This document shows positions 8,111 to 13,111 of a stretch of 13,111 nt of DNA, piece after piece; within the stretch, counting starts at the first letter, position 1; every line of letters starts with the position of its first letter. The translations under genes were made by a program, and so were the position numbers. The stretch lies in NCBI GenBank assembly GCA_030428695.1, contig JAUIEM010000284.1, positions 1 to 13,111 on the forward strand. The letters are read 5' to 3'. This DNA is from a bacterium (GTDB taxonomy: Bacteria; Planctomycetota; J058; JAJDCP01). A model generated the notes under the pieces. That model did no database searches, was not told the DNA's origin, and worked only from the letters and a program-made list of their open reading frames with translations.

Positions 8111-8139
8111 TTGACGCTTCCCGCGGTGAGGTGTAGCTT
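8111..8139 (+). promoter_or_regulatory. Sigma-70-type promoter of rho
   Basis: TTGACG (8111-8116) and TAGCTT (8134-8139) are exactly 17 nt apart, with TG directly before the -10. Initiation near 8146 would give a leader of about 114 nt before the rho ATG. Confidence 0.75.
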
Positions 8140-8145
8140 TGCGGT

Positions 8146-8186
8146 ACCGACATCCGTCCCTCCCCAACGAATCCTCAGGCCCACCC
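8146..8186 (+). promoter_or_regulatory. C-rich, G-poor rho leader, possible rut site
   Basis: The first 41 nt after the predicted start contain 22 C and only 5 G, unlike the G-rich surroundings, with many pyrimidine-C steps. Rho loads on unstructured C-rich, G-poor RNA, and E. coli rho is autoregulated by termination in its leader. A similar autogenous loop is inferred here. Confidence 0.4.
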
Positions 8187-8259
8187 GGTGCGCGTTCGTT
8201 CCGCTCCGGAAGGCAACCCGCTTCCAGCCAGATCCGAACCGACATCAGGAGCCCGAGCT

Positions 8260-9633
<1,374 letters not shown>

Positions 9634-9641
9634 GCTTCTGA

Positions 9642-9658
9642 GCGTCCCGCGCGGACGC
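9642..9658 (+). terminator. Short hairpin after rho
   Basis: GCGTCC (9642-9647) and GGACGC (9653-9658) form a 6-bp stem with a CGCGC loop, 8 nt after the rho stop, in the gap between convergent genes. There is no T-run on either strand, so it is at best a weak bidirectional terminator. Confidence 0.3.
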
Positions 9659-9706
9659 GCCCTGCTGCTTCCTATCAGCCGGGCTCCCCTCACCGACACA
9701 CGAGCG

Positions 9707-9937
9707 CTACGTCGATGCCGGACTCAGGTCGTCGACGCTGGTGATGTGCATCATCGCGAGCTGCTTGACGTCTTCGGGAACCTCGACACCTGTGGGGTAG
9801 GCGAGCATCAGGTAGTGCCGGGTGACGAAGAACACTTCGGGATGTGTCACCTCGAAGCTGCGTCCGTCCGACATGTGGACGCGGAAGGGGCGGAACGGCC
9901 GGGCGCGCTGCATCTCCCGGAGTTTCTCGGCACGCAT
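9707..9937 (-). CDS. Small conserved-type hypothetical protein (76 aa)
   Basis: A soluble protein of 76 residues with no membrane segment, signal peptide or cysteines. The N-terminal pattern (KLREMQRARPFRPFRVHMSD, then GRSFEVTHPE) recalls a family of short uncharacterised bacterial proteins with a 'PFRPFRLHLADGR.F.V.HPE' signature. That recognition is from memory and assigns no function. The alternating hydrophobic pattern suggests a small beta-rich fold. The ATG is supported by GGAGG 8 nt upstream. It follows mutS2 on the same strand after 84 nt, with a hairpin between them, and converges with rho. No promoter of its own could be called. Confidence 0.75.
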   Translation of the reverse strand: MRAEKLREMQRARPFRPFRVHMSDGRSFEVTHPEVFFVTRHYLMLAYPTGVEVPEDVKQLAMMHITSVDDLSPAST

Positions 9938-9999
9938 GGGTAGTCCCTCCAGTTGTGGCTACGAGGAGGTTCGCCGATGCCCGTTCGCGTGCCAAATCA

Positions 10000-10023
10000 A
10001 AAAGCAGACATCTGAATGCTTTT
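10000..10023 (-). terminator. AT-rich hairpin at the mutS2 stop codon
   Basis: AAAAGCA (10000-10006) and TGCTTTT (10017-10023) pair over 7 bp with a 10-nt loop. On the minus strand the stem begins inside the mutS2 TAA stop and ends in TGCTTTTTGATTT, a real T-run. The stem has only two G-C pairs and is weak. The stretch about 9991-10024 is strikingly AT-rich for this window. Confidence 0.45.
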
Positions 10024-12100
10024 ATGCGCGCCGTTCGATCTCCTCGGTCCCGATCCACGACACGTCGCTGAAGTCGGTGTCGACCGTGATCGGCCCGCCG
10101 AAGTTGACGCTGAGGCGCTCGCGGCCCTTGTTGATGCGGGTCACCGTGCCGACCTTGCCGTAGCTGATCACGAAGGTCTTGCGCCCCTTCTTCAGCTTCT
10201 GGGCCCACGCCTTGCGCCGCTCCTCGAAGGGGCTGCGCTCGAGGGCGGTCAACAGCCGGTAGCGCAGCTGCTCGACCTCCTCGCGCCAGCGCCGCGGCAT
10301 CTGCTCGAGCCAGTGCAGCTTGTCGTCGGACAGCACCTGCCGCAGCTCGCCGCCGAGCTCCTCGGCCTCGCGGTCGAACTCCCGGGCGACGGTCTCGCGT
10401 CGGGAGGCCGCGGCCGCGCGCTCCTTCTCCGCCGCCTCCCGCTCCAGCTCGGCCTCCTCGAGGGTGCGGGCGGCGGCCTCGCGGTCGGCCTCGGCGTCCT
10501 GGGCGAGCTCGCTCATCTTCTCGACCAGCTCGGCGTGCAGGGTGTCGGAGGTCTCGAGCAGCTCGCTGGCGCGCTCGAGCACGCTGTCGGGGATGCCGAG
10601 CCGGCGGCAGATGCTCAGCGCGTTGGAGTTCCCCGGCTGGCCGAGCAGAAAGCGGTACGTCGGCCGCAGGGTCTCGGCGTCGAACTCGACCGAGGCGTTC
10701 ATCGCCCGCGCCTCGGCGAGGCAGAAGTCCTTGAGCTCGCCGATGTGGGTCGTGATCAGGCAGCGCGCCCCGCTCCGCACCAGGTGCTCGAGGATCGCCC
10801 GGCTCAGGGCCGCGCCCTCCTTGGGATCGGTGCCCGAGCCGAGCTCGTCGAGCAGCACCAGCGAGCGCCGCTCGGCCGCCGCGATCGCCTGCTTCAGCCG
10901 CACGACGTGGGAGGAGAAGGTGCTCAGGCTCTGCTGCAGCGACTGCTCGTCCCCGATGTCGGCGTAGAAGTGGTGGAAGATGCCGACCTGCGAGCCGTCG
11001 CTCGCCGGGATCGGCAAGCCCGACTGCACCATCAGCTGCAGGAGCCCGACCGTCTTCAGGGCGACCGTCTTGCCGCCGGTGTTCGGGCCCGTGATCAGCA
11101 GCATGTCGAAGTCGTGGCCGATGCGGATGTCCGCGGGCACGACCGCGTCCGCATCGCCGTCGGCGAGCTTGAGCAGGATCGGATGCCGCGCGCCGATCAG
11201 CTTGAGCGAGGCCTCTTCGCGCAGCTCGGGCACGACCATCGCGTGCTCCCGGGCGAGCACCGCCTTGGCGTGGATCGCGTCGAGCTCGCCGCAGCGCGCG
11301 CTCAGCCGCTCGATGTCCGGCGCGACCTCGAGCAGGCCGCGGGTCAGGTCGCGCAGGATGCGTTCGACCTCCTGGCGCTCGGCGAAGATCGCCTCGGCGA
11401 CGGAGTTGCCGAGGTCGACCAGCTCGGCCGGCTCGACGTACAGGGTCTGGCCGGTCTGGGAGATGCCGTGGAGGATGCCGGGGACCATGCCGCGGAAGTT
11501 CTTCTTGACGATCAGCACCGTGCGCTCGCCGCGCAGGGTCGGCTTGCGGTTCTGCAGGGCCTTGGCGAGATGCGGCTGGTTGAGGAGGCGCTCGAGCACC
11601 TTCCGGTGCCGCTGCCGCGCCCGGACGATCGTCGCCCGCAGCTTCGGGAGCTTCGGGGAGGCGCTGTCGAGCACGGTGCCGTCGCGGCCGATCGCGGTCG
11701 TGATGCGCTTCTCGAGCTCCGGGAAGGTCGGCATGTCCTCGCCGAGCGCGCGGATCCGCGGGAAGCGTCCCTCGTCGAGGCCGGTCAGCAGCACCGCCAG
11801 CTCGCGGCTCGTGCGCAGGGAGATCGCGGCGGCGAGCAGGTCTTCGGCCTCGAGCAGGCCGTCCTTGCGGGCCTCGCCGAGCATCGCCGCGAGGTCCGCC
11901 AGCCCCGTCAGCGGCAGGCGCTCCCGCTCGCCGAGCAGGGTGCTCAGCTCGGCGACCTCGGCCAACCAGGCGCGGATGGTCGCCGCCTCGGTGACCGGCT
12001 CGAGGGCGAGCAGGCGCGCGCGGCCGAGGGAGCTCGAGGCGTACTCGGCTGCCCAGGCGAGGACTTTGGGATACTCTAGCACCGACGCGAAAGCGGACAC
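10022..12100 (-). CDS. mutS2: MutS2-family ATPase lacking the C-terminal Smr domain
   Basis: A protein of 692 residues. The N-terminal helical core and clamp region (about 1-320) leads into the MutS ATPase: Walker A GPNTGGKT (338-345), signature STFSSH (393-398), Walker B LVLLDE (414-419), TTHIGELKDF (450-459) and a GNSNALSICRRLGIP motif (490-504). A long charged coiled coil (about 516-590) and a KOW-like beta segment (about 646-683, YGKVGTVTRINKGRERLSVN) follow, and then the protein stops. Family members are usually about 780 residues and end in an Smr nuclease domain. None is encoded here or in any frame of the short spacer after the stop. MutS2 has been tied to suppressing recombination and, in Bacillus subtilis, to rescue of collided ribosomes. 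GTG 12100 is chosen: GGAGG lies 7 nt upstream and MutS2 similarity begins at once. The open frame continues upstream to 12451 but only antisense to tilS. Confidence 0.93.
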   Translation of the reverse strand: MSAFASVLEYPKVLAWAAEYASSSLGRARLLALEPVTEAATIRAWLAEVAELSTLLGERERLPLTGLADLAAMLGEARKDGLLEAEDLLAAAISLRTSRELAVLLTGLDEGRFPRIRALGEDMPTFPELEKRITTAIGRDGTVLDSASPKLPKLRATIVRARQRHRKVLERLLNQPHLAKALQNRKPTLRGERTVLIVKKNFRGMVPGILHGISQTGQTLYVEPAELVDLGNSVAEAIFAERQEVERILRDLTRGLLEVAPDIERLSARCGELDAIHAKAVLAREHAMVVPELREEASLKLIGARHPILLKLADGDADAVVPADIRIGHDFDMLLITGPNTGGKTVALKTVGLLQLMVQSGLPIPASDGSQVGIFHHFYADIGDEQSLQQSLSTFSSHVVRLKQAIAAAERRSLVLLDELGSGTDPKEGAALSRAILEHLVRSGARCLITTHIGELKDFCLAEARAMNASVEFDAETLRPTYRFLLGQPGNSNALSICRRLGIPDSVLERASELLETSDTLHAELVEKMSELAQDAEADREAAARTLEEAELEREAAEKERAAAASRRETVAREFDREAEELGGELRQVLSDDKLHWLEQMPRRWREEVEQLRYRLLTALERSPFEERRKAWAQKLKKGRKTFVISYGKVGTVTRINKGRERLSVNFGGPITVDTDFSDVSWIGTEEIERRA

Positions 12101-12161
12101 CGGGCTGCCTCCGGTTGCGACCCGCGGGGGTCCAGGGGAGCCGCCGCGGCGGCCGGCGCGG

Positions 12162-12190
12162 AGTATAGGAGGTCGCCCGATCGCGGACAA
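12162..12190 (-). promoter_or_regulatory. Predicted sigma-70-type promoter of mutS2, overlapping the tilS start
   Basis: On the minus strand, TTGTCC (12190-12185) and TATACT (12167-12162) are 17 nt apart: 4 of 6 and 5 of 6 consensus matches. The start would be near 12155, with a leader of about 55 nt to the mutS2 GTG. The element covers the ribosome-binding site and first codons of tilS on the other strand. Confidence 0.55.
12167..12182 (+). promoter_or_regulatory. Ribosome-binding site pointing to an ATC start for tilS
   Basis: AGGAGG (12167-12172) is the strongest ribosome-binding sequence in the region. Counting 7 nt on lands on ATC (12180-12182), in frame with TilS. No in-frame ATG, GTG or TTG lies between the site and the SGGHDS motif. 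The next candidate, CTG 12207, is 34 nt away. ATA 12165 overlaps the site itself. Confidence 0.5.
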
Positions 12191-13111
12191 GCCCGGACCG
12201 GCCTCGCTGGCCGCCCTCCCGCCCGGCACCTGCCTGCTCGCCTGCTCGGGTGGGCACGACTCGACCGGCCTGCTCGCCCTGCTCGCGGCCCGGGGGGCGT
12301 CCCTGGTCATCGGCCACGTCGCCCACGGCTGGCGCTCCCCGCAGGAGGAGGCCCGCGACCTGCGCGCGGTGCGGGAATGCGGCCGCCGGCTCGGCATCGC
12401 GGTGCACCGGGTGCGGGCCGCGCCGTCGCGCAGCGAGGGCGCGGCACGCACGGCGCGCTACCGGGCGCTGCGCGCGCTCGCCGGGGAGGTCGGCGCCGCC
12501 GCGATCGCGACCGCCCACCACCGGGACGACCAGCTCGAGAGCGTGCTGCTCGCCCTCCTGCGCGGCAGCGGCCCGCGCGGCCTGCGCGGCATCGCGGCCC
12601 GGCGGCCCCTCGCCGGCCTGCCGCTCGTGCGCCCGGCGCTCGCCCTGCCGCGGACGGCGCTGGTCGCGGCGATCGGCGGCCTGCCGGTGTCCGAGGACGC
12701 GAGCAACCGCAGCCGCATCCCCCGGCGCAACTTCCTGCGCCACGTCGTGCTGCCCGGCCTCGGAGAGCCCTCGCGGCGCGCGCTCTGGCGCCTGCGCGCG
12801 GCGGCGGCGGCCTGGGTGGAGGCGGCGGAGCGCGCGCTTCCCCCACCGCAGCGCGGGAGGCTCCCGGCGGAGGCGGCGGGCTGGCCGCTGCTGCTGCTCG
12901 GCGAGGCTGCGCGCGGGGCGCTCCCGGAGGTGCCGCTCGACCTCGCGGCGGTGCGCCGGCTGCGGCAGGTCGCACGCCGGCGCAGCCGGGCGTGCGAGCT
13001 GCCGGGGGGAGGACAGGCCGCGCCCGCCGGGGACGGCGTCGCCCTGTGGGCCGGGGCGGCGCCGGCGTGCCCCGAGGGGGAGCTGCGGGTGCCGGGGACG
13101 CTGGCGCTCGG
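12180..13111 (+). CDS. tilS: tRNA(Ile)-lysidine synthetase TilS, C-terminus cut by window edge
   Basis: TilS uses ATP and lysine to convert C34 of the minor tRNA-Ile to lysidine, so that the tRNA reads AUA and is charged with Ile. Visible motifs: pyrophosphatase loop SGGHDS (23-28), HVAHGWR (46-52), ARTARYRAL (89-97), AHHRDDQLE (112-120) with LLRGSGPRGLRG after it, and EDASNRSRIPRRNFLRH followed by LPGL, the usual DxSN...RN(xxR) signature. About 310 residues are present and the frame is open at the window end. The C-terminal part becomes very rich in Ala, Arg and Gly and is poorly recognisable. The start is inferred as ATC 12180 from a strong AGGAGG. It is divergent from mutS2 with a gap of 79 nt. 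No clear promoter could be called on the plus strand; it may overlap mutS2 coding sequence. Confidence 0.88.
   Translation, partial: MADKPGPASLAALPPGTCLLACSGGHDSTGLLALLAARGASLVIGHVAHGWRSPQEEARDLRAVRECGRRLGIAVHRVRAAPSRSEGAARTARYRALRALAGEVGAAAIATAHHRDDQLESVLLALLRGSGPRGLRGIAARRPLAGLPLVRPALALPRTALVAAIGGLPVSEDASNRSRIPRRNFLRHVVLPGLGEPSRRALWRLRAAAAAWVEAAERALPPPQRGRLPAEAAGWPLLLLGEAARGALPEVPLDLAAVRRLRQVARRRSRACELPGGGQAAPAGDGVALWAGAAPACPEGELRVPGTLAL

Noticed and set aside
9978..9994. Sigma-54-type promoter on the minus strand (TGGCACG...GGGCA)
   Set aside because: The GG and GC elements are 11 rather than 10 nt apart, and the TT before GC is missing.
12101..12451. N-terminal extension of mutS2
   Set aside because: The frame is open, but the translation has no MutS2 similarity and is antisense to tilS. 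GTG 12100 has a proper ribosome-binding site.
9690..12743. 1017-codon open frame on the minus strand
   Set aside because: It overlaps mutS2 in another frame and runs antisense into tilS; Arg/Ala/Pro-rich, no recognisable motif.
12307..12975. 222-codon minus-strand frame near the window end
   Set aside because: Antisense to tilS, almost only Arg, Ala, Gly and Pro.

Overview
This 13.1 kb window comes from a very GC-rich genome (about 70% by eye) of a Gram-negative-type bacterium. It encodes a twin-arginine translocase subunit, a sigma-54-type response regulator, and single-pass membrane proteins whose bulk is predicted to be outside the cytoplasm. Gene order, the odd TatC and the small 76-residue protein would suit a deep-branching group such as Planctomycetota or a delta-proteobacterial relative. 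No rRNA or other phylogenetic marker settles this. No mobile element, CRISPR array, tRNA or rRNA was seen.

Layout. Minus strand, 7969 down to 1: (i) a two-gene operon of paralogous membrane-anchored coiled-coil proteins, each ending in a beta-barrel-like region and a BRCT-like domain (6623-7969, then 5175-6611), closed by a strong hairpin at 5131-5150; (ii) tatC (3756-4886) with its own good sigma-70-type promoter and an unusually long first extracytoplasmic loop; (iii) an argininosuccinate-synthase-like gene with a degraded active site (2448-3647), tightly coupled to cinA (1234-2445); (iv) an NtrC-family sigma-54 response regulator (1158 down to the window edge, incomplete). Plus strand: rho (8260-9633), divergent from the BRCT operon, with a clear promoter and a C-rich, G-poor leader. 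Minus strand, 12100 down to 9707: mutS2 without its Smr domain, then a small conserved-looking hypothetical gene. Plus strand, 12180 to the window end: tilS, divergent from mutS2 and apparently starting at a non-AUG codon.

Most genes are housekeeping or information-processing functions: transcription termination, ribosome or DNA quality control, tRNA modification, NAD salvage and protein export. They look like independent transcription units rather than one pathway. The parts least explained by known biology are the tandem membrane BRCT-like pair and the argG paralogue that keeps the fold but has lost most ATP- and substrate-binding residues. Smaller oddities are the 115-120 residue TatC insertion, the Smr-less MutS2, the phased GTCA repeats between the BRCT operon and rho, and the tilS start region, which overlaps the predicted mutS2 promoter.
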